A stretch of DNA of 64,000 nucleotides from Calothrix sp. NIES-2098. Its GTDB lineage: Bacteria > Cyanobacteriota > Cyanobacteriia > Cyanobacteriales > Nostocaceae. The stretch is from positions 5,087,001 to 5,151,000 of the forward strand of contig AP018172.1 of assembly GCA_002368175.1 (NCBI GenBank), written 5' to 3'. The notes under the pieces are model-generated. The model did no database searches, was not told the origin of the DNA, and saw only the letters and a program-made list of their open reading frames with translations. The translations under genes were made by a program, and so were the position numbers. Position 1 is the stretch's first letter, and the number at the start of each line of letters is the position of its first letter. Positions 37,868 through 46,514 of the stretch are shown piece after piece.

Positions 37868-39007
37868 ATGCACACAGCCACAAAAATCATCATAATTGGG
37901 GGAGGTATTGGCGGCGCAGCAACCGCCTTCGCCCTTAATCGCGCTGGCTTTGATGTCACTGTTTACGAACGCACTTCAGAATTGCGCGAAGTGGGTGCGG
38001 GAATTGCACTGTGGGCAAATGCTACCCATGTGTTAAAAAATTTCGGCTTATTAGAAGACGCGATTAGTGTAGGCAATCCTATCACTAATTATCAATTTAA
38101 TTCGCAAGCTGGAAAAGAATTAGTCAACATCAATGTTGATAGATTCGATTTACCAGTTCTAGGAATTCATCGTGCTGATTTACACAGATTACTTTGGAGT
38201 AATGTCCCAAAAGAAAAGTTGGTTTTAGGGCAACTTTTCGAGCGATATTCTCATGTGGGAGACAAAATTCAAGCTGATTTCGCCTCTGGCTTGACGGTTG
38301 ATGGCGATGCTTTAATTGGTGCTGATGGTCTAAAATCGCGGGTACGAACAGTACTATTTGGAGACAACCCACCCATTTATCGTAACTTTACCACCTGGCG
38401 CAGTTTAACAGATTGCATTCCCAGCGGCTACAATTCCAGCTATATCAAAGAGTTTTTTGGTTCGGGTAAAGCCTTTGGATTTATGATGCTGGGCAAAAAT
38501 CGGATGTATTGGTACGCAGCAGCTAAAGCACCAGAAGCACAACCTGACTCAGCACTGGGACGCAAAAGAGAACTCGAACAAATGTTTCAAGACTGGTTTC
38601 CCTCAATTCCAGAATTGATTGCAGCGACAGATGAAGCCAATATCCTCAAAACAGATCTCTACGATCGCATCCCTTCACGCCCTTGGGGAAAGCAAAATAT
38701 TACACTGCTAGGAGATGCTGCCCACCCCATGCTACCAACCTTAGGACAAGGCGCGTGCATGGCATTGGAAGACGCACTTGTAATTACCAAATGTTTACAA
38801 GCACAATCAGATCCCACATCTGCCTTTCAACAATACGAATCACAGCGATTTGCGCGAACTAAATCGATTGTCGAACAGTCCTTGCGATCTTCAAAAATGG
38901 GAGAATTAGAAAATCGTTATGCTGTAGCCTTACGCAACACATTTATGAAGCTCATGGGAACAGCAATTAATAATAGCTTTCACTCAATTCACGCCTACAG
39001 AGCTTAA
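37868..39007 (+). CDS. FAD-dependent aromatic-ring-type monooxygenase
   Basis: A 379-residue class A flavoprotein monooxygenase. The Rossmann motif is IIGGGIGGAATAFALNRAG, the DG motif is ALIGADGLKSRVR, and the GD motif is LLGDAAHPMLPTLGQGACMALED. It resembles salicylate/3-hydroxybenzoate hydroxylase and zeaxanthin epoxidase-like proteins; the substrate cannot be told from sequence. It begins with ATG 80 bp after the kinase gene and ends 2 bp before the convergent Uma2 gene. Confidence 0.88.
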   Translation: MHTATKIIIIGGGIGGAATAFALNRAGFDVTVYERTSELREVGAGIALWANATHVLKNFGLLEDAISVGNPITNYQFNSQAGKELVNINVDRFDLPVLGIHRADLHRLLWSNVPKEKLVLGQLFERYSHVGDKIQADFASGLTVDGDALIGADGLKSRVRTVLFGDNPPIYRNFTTWRSLTDCIPSGYNSSYIKEFFGSGKAFGFMMLGKNRMYWYAAAKAPEAQPDSALGRKRELEQMFQDWFPSIPELIAATDEANILKTDLYDRIPSRPWGKQNITLLGDAAHPMLPTLGQGACMALEDALVITKCLQAQSDPTSAFQQYESQRFARTKSIVEQSLRSSKMGELENRYAVALRNTFMKLMGTAINNSFHSIHAYRA

Positions 39008-39009
39008 TC

Positions 39010-39618
39010 TTAACTTTTACTTTCTAAAAAAATCCTATTCAAATCCAATAAACTATCTTCAAACCCAGGAATTGCAACTGACTGATGAGGTAGAGAAATT
39101 TGCTTGCTGAGATAACCAAATTCTCCTTGAGCATTTTGATATGGCTGATTGTAACGTTCTAATTGGTGAGCAATTAAGTTCACAATCCAGTAATCAGAAA
39201 TACCTGCTTCTGCATAAAGTTTTAACTTTGTATCTCGATCGTAATTTAACGTTTTATCGGAAATTTCAATAACTAACAAAATATCTTCAGGATATGGATG
39301 ATGAGCCAGATAATCTTCATCTGTTCCGCGTGCAATTACAACATCTGGCTCAGGTTCGCTGTTATTGGGAAGAGTAATCGGATCTTGTCCGCGAATCACA
39401 ACTCTATCACCCAACAGGCGATCCATCTGACGGCATAAGATAGAACAGCAGACTGTGTGTGGTGTTCCCTTGGCTGTCATTTGGATCAATTCCCCTCGAA
39501 TCAACTCAATGCGTTCGGCTTTGCCGTCTCGAAGAGACTCGCTCTCTTGGAAAAATCCCAGTTCAATCAACTGATGATACTCATCTACTGTAAATCGTTT
39601 AGGTTTGACAACATTCAT
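39010..39618 (-). CDS. Uma2 family protein (DUF820, endonuclease-like fold)
   Basis: About 202 residues, one of the expanded cyanobacterial Uma2 family with a PD-(D/E)XK-like fold. Visible features: FTVDEYHQLIELGFF, IELIRGELIQM, PEPDVVIARG and ILLVIEISDKTLNYDRDTK (the D...E-x-S core). The role is unresolved; the family is often found near mobile and conflict genes. The ATG at 39618 is preferred; one at 39633 is also possible. Confidence 0.85.
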   Translation of the reverse strand: MNVVKPKRFTVDEYHQLIELGFFQESESLRDGKAERIELIRGELIQMTAKGTPHTVCCSILCRQMDRLLGDRVVIRGQDPITLPNNSEPEPDVVIARGTDEDYLAHHPYPEDILLVIEISDKTLNYDRDTKLKLYAEAGISDYWIVNLIAHQLERYNQPYQNAQGEFGYLSKQISLPHQSVAIPGFEDSLLDLNRIFLESKS

Positions 39619-39677
39619 GGAAAATCCAGCCAATAGTGCTTATGCAAAAAACAACATTCTTCCGTTTTCCTCTGCGA

Positions 39678-39724
39678 ACGCCACTTGCTTTAAGTCGGGA
39701 AACCCGCCCAACGCAGTGGCTCCT
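39678..39724. repeat. Interspersed hairpin repeat ACGCCACTTGCT...ACGCAGTGGCTCCT
   Basis: A 47-bp palindromic unit with ACGCCACTTGC and GCAGTGGC ends around AAGTCGGGAAACCCGCC. Same family as 17531-17576 and 30485-30634. It lies just after cobI. Confidence 0.65.
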
Positions 39725-39756
39725 CTGCGTGAGAAAAAAAGATCTGTTTTCTATAC

Positions 39757-40461
39757 CTATAATCTACTCTTACTCGGAATCACAATCATCGCAAAATAAG
39801 GCACTTCTGCCGGATCGACTTCATCCAAGGGTACAATTCTTTGCTGTGCCATCGTTGCTCGTTCAATATACAGCGCCCGCGATGCTAACCCTAATTGATG
39901 GAGAATATCACGCACCTTGGTAAAGTGACGACCCAATTTCATGATTGCGGCTGCATCGGTGGTTAATAGTTGTGTGGTGAGTTCTTCGGCTGGTAGCGGC
40001 GCAGGCAGAACAGTGAGAATATCGTTGTAGTAGGTGAAAGGTACGCCCAAAGCCACCGGACAAGCCATCAAGGAAGAGACTCCAGGGACAACTTCTGTTT
40101 CGTACTTTTCAGATAAGCGTGTAAACACATACATAAACGAGCCGTAGAAAAATGGGTCGCCTTCACAAACTACTACCACATCCCGTCCAGCTTCTAGATG
40201 TGCGGCAATCGGTTCAACTTCTTTGTCATAAATTGATTGTGCTTTTTCTGGCTCTAAAGCACGGGGGAGGTGATACAGTACCTCGATTTGATTGCCTGAA
40301 AGATATGGCGCGATGATTTTTCTAGCAATACTTTCTTTATCTGTTGCTGATTGATAGGCGACTACAGGTGCAGCTTGCAATAGCCGTAGCGCTTTCAGGG
40401 TCAAAAGTTCGGGATCGCCAGGGCCTATACCAACACCATAGAGACGACCTTTAGCTGTCAT
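39757..40461 (-). CDS. cobI: Precorrin-2 C20-methyltransferase CobI/CbiL
   Basis: SAM-dependent methylation of precorrin-2 at C20. The 234-residue tetrapyrrole methylase begins GRLYGVGIGPGDPELLTLKA and carries VVVVCEGDPFFYGSFMY and VVPGVSSLMA. Last gene of the cobG-cobH-cobI operon, 2 bp after cobH. The B12 riboswitch upstream of cobG should control it. Confidence 0.95.
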   Translation of the reverse strand: MTAKGRLYGVGIGPGDPELLTLKALRLLQAAPVVAYQSATDKESIARKIIAPYLSGNQIEVLYHLPRALEPEKAQSIYDKEVEPIAAHLEAGRDVVVVCEGDPFFYGSFMYVFTRLSEKYETEVVPGVSSLMACPVALGVPFTYYNDILTVLPAPLPAEELTTQLLTTDAAAIMKLGRHFTKVRDILHQLGLASRALYIERATMAQQRIVPLDEVDPAEVPYFAMIVIPSKSRL

Positions 40462-40463
40462 GA

Positions 40464-41090
40464 TTATTCTTCCTCTGTTGCTAGGGCGTTAACTGCGGCG
40501 GCGGCGATCGCACTTCCGCCACGCCGACCATGTAATGTTAAAAATGGTACATTGCGGTTATCTGCTGCTAGGGCGGCTTTTGACTCTGCCGCACCGACAA
40601 ATCCAACGGGAAAACCCAAGATTACCGCAGGTTTGGGGCAACCTTCATCTAGCATTTCCAACAGCCGAAATAGGGCAGTGGGCGCATTCCCAATTGCCAC
40701 CACTGCTCCTTCAAGCTGGGTTCGCCATAATTCTAAGGCAGCAGCCGATCTAGTAGTAGCCATTTTCTCAGCCAGTTCTGGGACTTCTGGATTGTTGAGA
40801 GTACAGATGACTTGGTTATTTGCAGGTAATCGCCGCCTAGTGACACCTTCAGCCACCATCCGACAATCGCAGAGAATGGGCGCACCATTCGCCAATGCGG
40901 TTCGTCCAGACTGCACTGCTGTTGGTGAATATCCAATATCAGCTACAATATCCGTCATTCCACAGGCATGAATTAGACGAACTGCAACTTTTGCTACATC
41001 AGGTGGCAATATTTCTAGATTCGCTTCCGACCGGATGATGGAGAAAGAATTACGGTAGATTTCCTTGGCATCTTGGATATAATCAGGCAT
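40464..41090 (-). CDS. cobH: Precorrin-8X methylmutase CobH/CbiC
   Basis: Moves the C11 methyl to C12 to give hydrogenobyrinate. The 208 residues include SFSIIRSEANL, RLIHACGMTDI (catalytic His), GFPVGFVGAAESK and HGRRGGSAIAAAAVNAL. It is 68 bp after cobG and 2 bp before cobI in the same operon. Confidence 0.95.
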   Translation of the reverse strand: MPDYIQDAKEIYRNSFSIIRSEANLEILPPDVAKVAVRLIHACGMTDIVADIGYSPTAVQSGRTALANGAPILCDCRMVAEGVTRRRLPANNQVICTLNNPEVPELAEKMATTRSAAALELWRTQLEGAVVAIGNAPTALFRLLEMLDEGCPKPAVILGFPVGFVGAAESKAALAADNRNVPFLTLHGRRGGSAIAAAAVNALATEEE

Positions 41091-41158
41091 TCAATTTGAG
41101 ATTTGGGATTTTAAATTTTAGATTTATCTAGTGAATAGCTATTGGGGTAGGTTCGTAG

Positions 41159-42613
41159 TCAGAGGGAGCGATCGCATAATTGTTTTAATTGAGTGATTTC
41201 ATATCGATTCACAAATTCCCTAAAAGTCTCCTCCAGGTTTAGGCGTTGGGTTTTATATACTAGCAGCATCCGTTCTATCAATGCTGGCAACTTCGCAACA
41301 GTTACCAATTCATATTCACGACCAAATTTTTGCTCGTTGTCATCAACACCTAAATAAACCCGATAACCTTCCACCATTCCATTGTCCTGCTCAACGTTGA
41401 CACCAAGCAGGGTGATATCACTTTTGCTATGCTGGGCACAGGATTTAGCGCAGCCGCTAAAGTGGAGATTCACAGGACTATCTAAAGAAACACGAGTTTT
41501 GAGATATTCTGCCAATGTTAAAGCATCAACCTTGGTATCAGTAGCAGAAGCAGCACATCCTTTTTTACCAGAACAAGCAACCAATGCGCTGTTAATGTTG
41601 CTAACCGAACAATCTAATCCCAAAGCAGAAATTTCACGTTGTACATCAGCAACCCATTTTTGGGGAATATCTGTCAGCAGTACATTTTGCCAAGGGGTAA
41701 GCCTCAGAGTACCGCTACCATATTTTTCTGCTAACTCAGCTAACCCTAATATCTGCATTGTTTCTAAACGCCCTAAAGGCAAGACAACGCCAAGATAAAA
41801 TAAGCTGGGCTGACGCTGCGGATGAACGCCAATATGGCAATAATTAGTAGTTTTTCTCTCGATAAATCCCTTTTTTTGTGGTGAAGCAGAGAGGGCAAAA
41901 GTTAGACGCTGCTGGACTTGTTGAAGATAATTTTCACAGCCCAAACTATTTACTACCTCTCGCAGACGCAGCTTGTGTTTACTATTAGTATCAATATGAG
42001 CTAGGTAGACATCAGCTAAAGCTGCTAAGGCTGGCAAGCAATTTTCTAATGACAATAAAATTCCTGTATCTTTGGCTGGTTGACCTTTTGCACCGACACT
42101 CACATACAGCCGGAAGTATAGATTCTCATCAACTAACACAGCAGCAAAGACGATATCATTGATGCGATCGCTTACCGAAATCATCCCGCCACCATCAAAG
42201 CAGACGCTAAATTTGGCAGACAGTGCTGATAGTTGAGAATTGGCTGTGATGTAATTGTCCCAAGCTTGGACAAAGGGACGAGTGTCTACCAATTCTTGAG
42301 GATCGATACCAGCAGTAGGGCTGGTCATAATATTGCGGATTTGGTCTACAGTGGCGTTACTAGAACCCAAACCTAACTCTTGTAGGCGCTGTAACACCTC
42401 AGCATTAATTCTTTGATGAATTTCGCGAATTTGCAGATTAGCGCGGTTAGTGACATCAACATAGCCACCACCGTACTCTTGGGCTATATCTGCGATCGCG
42501 CGGCATTGCTTGCTATTTAAAATTCCACCTGGTATTCTAATGCGAGATAAAATACCATCTTGGGCAGGTGTGGCGTAAAACAAGCCTGGACATTTGGTAA
42601 AACCGGACAACAC
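41159..42613 (-). CDS. cobG: Precorrin-3B synthase CobG (sulfite-reductase-like)
   Basis: Siroheme/Fe-S protein of the nitrite/sulfite-reductase family that makes precorrin-3B. Two ferredoxin-like repeats are present, with the late cysteine site CSGKKGCAASATDTK ... HFSGCAKSCAQHS giving the [4Fe-4S]-siroheme ligands. I start it at the GTG at 42613, which has GGGGAAGGAG eight bases upstream. The upstream ATG at 42688 lies in the conserved 3' end of the riboswitch and would translate it. The product has 484 residues. First gene of cobG-cobH-cobI. Confidence 0.9.
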   Translation of the reverse strand: MLSGFTKCPGLFYATPAQDGILSRIRIPGGILNSKQCRAIADIAQEYGGGYVDVTNRANLQIREIHQRINAEVLQRLQELGLGSSNATVDQIRNIMTSPTAGIDPQELVDTRPFVQAWDNYITANSQLSALSAKFSVCFDGGGMISVSDRINDIVFAAVLVDENLYFRLYVSVGAKGQPAKDTGILLSLENCLPALAALADVYLAHIDTNSKHKLRLREVVNSLGCENYLQQVQQRLTFALSASPQKKGFIERKTTNYCHIGVHPQRQPSLFYLGVVLPLGRLETMQILGLAELAEKYGSGTLRLTPWQNVLLTDIPQKWVADVQREISALGLDCSVSNINSALVACSGKKGCAASATDTKVDALTLAEYLKTRVSLDSPVNLHFSGCAKSCAQHSKSDITLLGVNVEQDNGMVEGYRVYLGVDDNEQKFGREYELVTVAKLPALIERMLLVYKTQRLNLEETFREFVNRYEITQLKQLCDRSL

Positions 42614-42679
42614 AACTAGAACTCCTTCCCCGTGCAACGCAGAGAGTAGATAATATGTGCCTGTTGAGGACAGCCTGAG

Positions 42680-42765
42680 AGTTGGCATTCTGACTTACTT
42701 TACAGCTGCGGCACAGTCCCGGAATTTCACCGGAGTTTCCCAACTCCAAGCTTTAGTAATTTAGC
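42680..42765 (-). promoter_or_regulatory. Cobalamin riboswitch upstream of cobG
   Basis: Read on the minus strand it shows the B12 aptamer core: GGGAAACTCCGGTGAAATTCC, then GGGACTGTGCCGCAGCTGT, then AAGTCAGAATGCC, with AGTTGG/CCAACT closing the helix. The GTG start of cobG lies about 67 nt further on, behind a strong ribosome-binding site, so translational control by sequestering that site is plausible. It should turn cobGHI down when B12 is present. Confidence 0.88.
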
Positions 42766-42829
42766 ATGAGAAGCTTGTCAGAATTATCGATGTTTCATAA
42801 TTTTCATCACCTGATAACATTGCCTGAAA

Positions 42830-44047
42830 ATGAGAGACTCACACAAATGGCTGGCTATCGTTGGTATTGGCGAAGATGGGTTACAAGGGTTAAGTGCGAT
42901 CGCCCGTTCCCTAATAGACCGAGCTGAAGTTATAGTAGGAGGCGATCGCCATTTGGCAATGCTTCCTAGTAACGACCAACGCCCAAAAATTGTCTGGACT
43001 TCTCCAATTAGCACCTCAGTAGCCGAAATTATCCAACGTCGCGGTCAAGCTGTATGCGTACTAGCTAGCGGCGATCCCATGTGTTATGGCATTGGTGCGA
43101 CATTAACAAAGCAAATTCCTATTGCTGAAATCACAATTATTCCTGCACCTTCAACTTTCAGTCTCGCTTGTGCCAGACTGGGATGGTCGTTAACAGAAGT
43201 GGAAACCCTTAGCTTGTGCGGTCGTCCATCTTCCCTGATCCAGTCTTACATTTATCCTGGGGCGCGACTACTGATTTTGAGTGAAGGTAAAGATACACCT
43301 GCAATTGTGGCAGAAATTTTGACACAGCGAGGCTATGGTGACAGCAAAATCACAGTTTTAGAACGGATGGGTGGCACTCACGAACGCATTTTAGAAGGTA
43401 TAGCTGCAACTTGGAGTGAAACAGACATCGCTACTTTAAATGCGATCGCAGTTCATTGCCTTGCCGATGCTGGCGTTGTATCATTACCCAGAATCCCAGG
43501 ATTGCCAGATAACGCCTATCACCACGATGGACAGTTAACTAAACACGAAGTTAGGGCGATTACTTTAGCTACCCTAGCACCCACACCAGGACAACTACTA
43601 TGGGATGTAGGCGCGGGTTGCGGTTCCATTTCAATAGAATGGATGCGGACTCATCCGCGATGTCGAGCGATCGCTATTGAACAAAACTCATCTAGATTGA
43701 GATATATTGCCGATAATGCTGCTGCTTTAGGCGTACCAAATCTGCAAATTGTTGAGGGGAAAGCGCCAAATGTTCTCAAAGATTTACCCCAACCTGATGC
43801 TATTTTCATAGGTGGTGGAGTAACCGCCAATGGCTTATTTGATATTTGTTGGTCAGCACTCAAACCTGGTGGAAAATTAGTCGCAAATGTCGTCACCATT
43901 GAAGGCGAACAAACCTTATTTAAATGGTATGAAAAAGTTGGGGGAAATTTCACTCGCATAGCCATCCAACGTGCGGAACCAATTGGTAAATTTTTAGGTT
44001 GGCGAGGAATGGCACCTGTAACCCAGTGGATAGCAGTTAAATCATAA
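42830..44047 (+). CDS. cobL: Precorrin-6Y C5,15-methyltransferase CobL (CbiE-CbiT fusion)
   Basis: Methylates precorrin-6Y at C5 and C15 and decarboxylates it. The N-terminal CbiE half starts WLAIVGIGEDGLQGLS with ASGDPMCYGIG. The C-terminal CbiT half has LTKHEVRAITLATL and LLWDVGAGCGSISIEWM (SAM site). The product has 405 residues, a full fusion. It is divergent from cobG across about 210 bp that hold the cobG riboswitch on the other strand; no riboswitch faces cobL. Confidence 0.95.
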   Translation: MRDSHKWLAIVGIGEDGLQGLSAIARSLIDRAEVIVGGDRHLAMLPSNDQRPKIVWTSPISTSVAEIIQRRGQAVCVLASGDPMCYGIGATLTKQIPIAEITIIPAPSTFSLACARLGWSLTEVETLSLCGRPSSLIQSYIYPGARLLILSEGKDTPAIVAEILTQRGYGDSKITVLERMGGTHERILEGIAATWSETDIATLNAIAVHCLADAGVVSLPRIPGLPDNAYHHDGQLTKHEVRAITLATLAPTPGQLLWDVGAGCGSISIEWMRTHPRCRAIAIEQNSSRLRYIADNAAALGVPNLQIVEGKAPNVLKDLPQPDAIFIGGGVTANGLFDICWSALKPGGKLVANVVTIEGEQTLFKWYEKVGGNFTRIAIQRAEPIGKFLGWRGMAPVTQWIAVKS

Positions 44048-44180
44048 AACAGCCACGAAAATTATTTCAAGGGTAGAACAAGCCTCAGAAGCATTAGCAA
44101 TTGAACTAGCAGAAGAGAAACTAAAAGCATCGACCCAATGGGTGCAAACACAGCAGCAGCGTTTGTCATTTTGGCAGCAA
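44048..44180 (+). pseudogene. Coding remnant downstream of cobL (uncertain)
   Basis: The plus frame continues open after the cobL stop and reads as a charged, helical peptide (RVEQASEALAIELAEEKLKAS, then TQWVQTQQQRLSFWQQ) with no start or ribosome-binding site. It then degrades into hydrophobic sequence. It looks like a fragment of a lost gene; I cannot name it. Confidence 0.25.
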
Positions 44181-44269
44181 ATAACAAACCAATTCAAATC
44201 GTGCTTTTTGTGCTTTGTTCTTAGGCTGGGATCGGGTTTTTCTGGAACCTGTTTCTACATGACCTCGAT

Positions 44270-44440
44270 TATAGTTTATGTAATATTAGGGACATTGATT
44301 GATGTCAACTTGCCAAATAGAATTGCCTGCCCAAGTACGTTGATGTCTCTAATGGGGCGCTCTGGTCATGAATAATTCTCCGTCTATAATCTCATAGCGC
44401 GTACCCTCGTTTTCGGGTAGGAGGTCTATGTCTGTAGTCG
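44270..44440 (-). pseudogene. Decayed Uma2-family gene fragment
   Basis: The minus strand translates to TTTDIDLLPENEGTRYEII followed by DGELFMTRAPH, a typical Uma2 N-terminus. A TAG stop follows (44349-44351), and the frame then continues RHQRTWAGN before decaying. The expected start ATG is one base out of frame. Only the N-terminal quarter remains. It marks the left side of the accessory island, with an intact Uma2 gene on the right (50007-50696). Confidence 0.7.
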
Positions 44441-44515
44441 TCCATCATAAGCGATCGCTTGCTGTCTGGTTCATAGAGGATCTCCTTTTCATAGGGTTGT
44501 AGAGCCTTAATTTTA

Positions 44516-44534
44516 GATAATGATAATCATTGCG
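44516..44534. promoter_or_regulatory. Fur-box-like sequence
   Basis: GATAATGATAATCATTGCG matches the classical 19-bp Fur consensus GATAATGATAATCATTATC at the first 16 positions. No iron-uptake gene is adjacent. The nearest downstream gene on the plus strand starts at 44803. It may be a leftover from a deleted gene or may control the three-gene unit. Confidence 0.5.
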
Positions 44535-44735
44535 AACAAGTGAGCAATGTTTCGCCACTAGTATCAAAAGCGGCCAAGAACCATATTATGATTCAAAGGA
44601 CAGATCAGTTCAGTAGTGTGGTCAGCAATTCTGGAAGCGAATTTCAATAAAAATTACAAAGCCTGAACTGGCTATAACTCGCGCTATAGTTTTAGCAAAC
44701 TAGATTAGGACGGAAAAGACTTTGAGAGCTTCGCT

Positions 44736-44762
44736 CCAGCAGGGGTGAAACCCCTGCACCCC
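44736..44762. repeat. GCAGGGGT/ACCCCTGC hairpin
   Basis: A perfect short palindrome (GCAGGGGTGAAACCCCTGC) about 45 bp before the first gene of the CHAT unit. It could be a terminator-like stem insulating the unit, or a dispersed repeat. Confidence 0.5.
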
Positions 44763-44802
44763 ACCATAGCATCAATAAATACAGCCACAGTTCTCAACAA
44801 AA

Positions 44803-45405
44803 ATGAATTTTTTGGGTGCCATTATGTCAATCAGAGAAAGAACTATTGAAGAAAACCGTAAGCCGAGTGTCTGTATGGAGGGCAGCCAAACGCTAACGGA
44901 AGCCATTGAAGCTTTTCAAGCTCTAAAGTATTCAGAAAACAATACCTATCTTGTTGTCAGGCTATCCGACGACAAGTATAACGTCATTCTCTTCTCTAAC
45001 TTGAAAGCGATTCTGAAAAAGCTGGGATCTAACAGCTTAACCCAACTATCTAATCTGCCGATTCCTCCCGCTAGTCGAGTTGTGCCAACGGATACAGAGG
45101 AGAGTGGTGGCGATATTCTTGATTGGGTTGCCAGTCATCCCCAATCGCCTGTTGTTGTGACTGATGCAGGCAAGTTTGCTGCTCTTTTTGTCAATCCAAA
45201 TAGGTCTGGAGATTCAGGGTTGGCAGATAATTTGTCATTACTCGGACTTCATGGTGAATTGGTTCAACTTAGCCAAGATCCTCGGTCTGATTATAAACCC
45301 AAAGTACAGCCGCCGACCTGTCCCCATTGTCATCAAGTTAACTTCTATAGGTTCAATACTGATGCAAAGCAATTCTTCTGTCCCAATTGTAAAGGAATTG
45401 TATAA
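44803..45405 (+). CDS. CBS-like domain and zinc-ribbon protein, gene 1 of CHAT unit
   Basis: A 200-residue soluble protein. The middle has two alpha-beta units that resemble a CBS pair (TLTEAIEAFQALKYSENNTYLVV... and the later DILDWVASHPQSPVVVTDAG), a fold that usually binds adenine nucleotides. The C-terminus is a zinc ribbon with CPHC and CPNC pairs 17 residues apart. Starts at 44803 or 44824 are both possible; neither has a strong ribosome-binding site. It lies 5 bp before the membrane-protein gene, so the two are cotranscribed. A ligand- or damage-sensing role is a guess. Confidence 0.75.
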   Translation: MNFLGAIMSIRERTIEENRKPSVCMEGSQTLTEAIEAFQALKYSENNTYLVVRLSDDKYNVILFSNLKAILKKLGSNSLTQLSNLPIPPASRVVPTDTEESGGDILDWVASHPQSPVVVTDAGKFAALFVNPNRSGDSGLADNLSLLGLHGELVQLSQDPRSDYKPKVQPPTCPHCHQVNFYRFNTDAKQFFCPNCKGIV

Positions 45406-45410
45406 CCGTC

Positions 45411-46475
45411 ATGAAAGAACCGTCTGAAACCGTTTCTGAATCGGTTAAATATCTTGGTCAGGGGTTTTTACTTGCTTATTATTTACCAGCCTTAGTTTTT
45501 ATTTTGGCTCATCTCTATGTATTGATTCCTGCCTGGATCGGGAGTCTACATCTGTCTCAGCCAGCAGCCAATAAATTAACGCTACCTTTGATTGGCGAAG
45601 TTAATCTGTCTTCATGGGTTAATTCTTTGCTTTGGTCATTGATAGTTGGTATTGTTTTATTTGTTCTTAATAACATACTGATTCGTTTATTTGAGGGTAA
45701 ACCGAGTTGGCTTAAAAACGGCTTACTTTCTCGTTTAACAAGGCGCTATCAAAAAGAATGCAAAAACTTGTATGGCGAGTTAACTAGATTACGGAACGCT
45801 TATCTTGAAATTATTAGTCAGGCACCGCAGACAATCTCACAAGATAAATTTGAGTCTTTTAGACTTCAGCTCAAAGAGGAGCATGAAAAAATAGAAAAAT
45901 CAAAATCTCAGCAGACCTTACCCCATAATGTTGAACGAGTTTGCCCTACTTCTTTTGGCAATGTTTATGCGATCGCAGAAGAATATCCCTACGAACGCTA
46001 TGGGATAGATTCAGTTCTTTTTTGGCCACACTTACGAATGCTCATGCAGGAGAAAGCACCCAACCATTCCTTGCGGCTAACTCAGCAAAAAACGGTATTG
46101 GATCTATCCATTAACTTTGCTTTTCTTTCTGGCGTATTAACCGTTGAGATAATAATAACTATATGTTCAGGTTATAAACCTTTGCTGCTTGTATTAGCTG
46201 GAGTAGCCTTCTTACTTTCTATTAGCTTCTACCAGGCTAGTGTTGCTGCAATTCAAGGTTTGGGAGAACTGATTAAAGTGAGTTTCGATTATTATCGTGG
46301 GCTTGTTTTAAAAGAATTTAATTTGAAAATGCCTGACAACTTGACTGAGGAACAGGCATTATGGGTAAAATTGGCAAGCTTTATCCGGCGCGGTGATGCA
46401 TTCTATTTCCCAGAGGAATACCGAGATTCGGGAATGGGAAGTGGTGGGATTGAAGACAAGAAAAAAGATGATTGA
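45411..46475 (+). CDS. Multi-pass membrane protein, gene 2 of CHAT unit
   Basis: A 354-residue protein I do not recognise. Two N-terminal helices (GFLLAYYLPALVFILAHLYVL; SLLWSLIVGIVLFVLNNILI) are followed by about 130 charged, largely helical residues (LTRRYQKECKNLYGELTRL, EEHEKIEKSKSQQ). A pair of C-terminal helices follows (LSGVLTVEIIITICSG; PLLLVLAGVAFLLSISF) with a polar tail. The gene lies between the CBS/zinc-ribbon gene (5 bp) and the CHAT-WD40 gene (39 bp). It could be the membrane effector or anchor of the unit; no pore-forming family, including gasdermin, is evident. Confidence 0.8.
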   Translation: MKEPSETVSESVKYLGQGFLLAYYLPALVFILAHLYVLIPAWIGSLHLSQPAANKLTLPLIGEVNLSSWVNSLLWSLIVGIVLFVLNNILIRLFEGKPSWLKNGLLSRLTRRYQKECKNLYGELTRLRNAYLEIISQAPQTISQDKFESFRLQLKEEHEKIEKSKSQQTLPHNVERVCPTSFGNVYAIAEEYPYERYGIDSVLFWPHLRMLMQEKAPNHSLRLTQQKTVLDLSINFAFLSGVLTVEIIITICSGYKPLLLVLAGVAFLLSISFYQASVAAIQGLGELIKVSFDYYRGLVLKEFNLKMPDNLTEEQALWVKLASFIRRGDAFYFPEEYRDSGMGSGGIEDKKKDD

Positions 46476-46514
46476 AATCGTAATTCTTTCTTGTAACACA
46501 AGGGGGTGCAAAAA

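Noticed and set aside
42614..42688. Extra 25 N-terminal codons of cobG
   Set aside because: They overlap the conserved end of the cobalamin riboswitch, while a GTG with an excellent ribosome-binding site lies downstream.
44142..44375. Plus-strand frame of 77 codons with a hydrophobic stretch
   Set aside because: It overlaps the antisense of the decayed Uma2 gene and has no ribosome-binding site; the Uma2 match on the other strand is far more convincing.
45411..46475. Bacterial gasdermin as identity of the membrane protein
   Set aside because: Gasdermins are mostly soluble beta-rich proteins with a short inhibitory tail; this protein has about four long hydrophobic helices.
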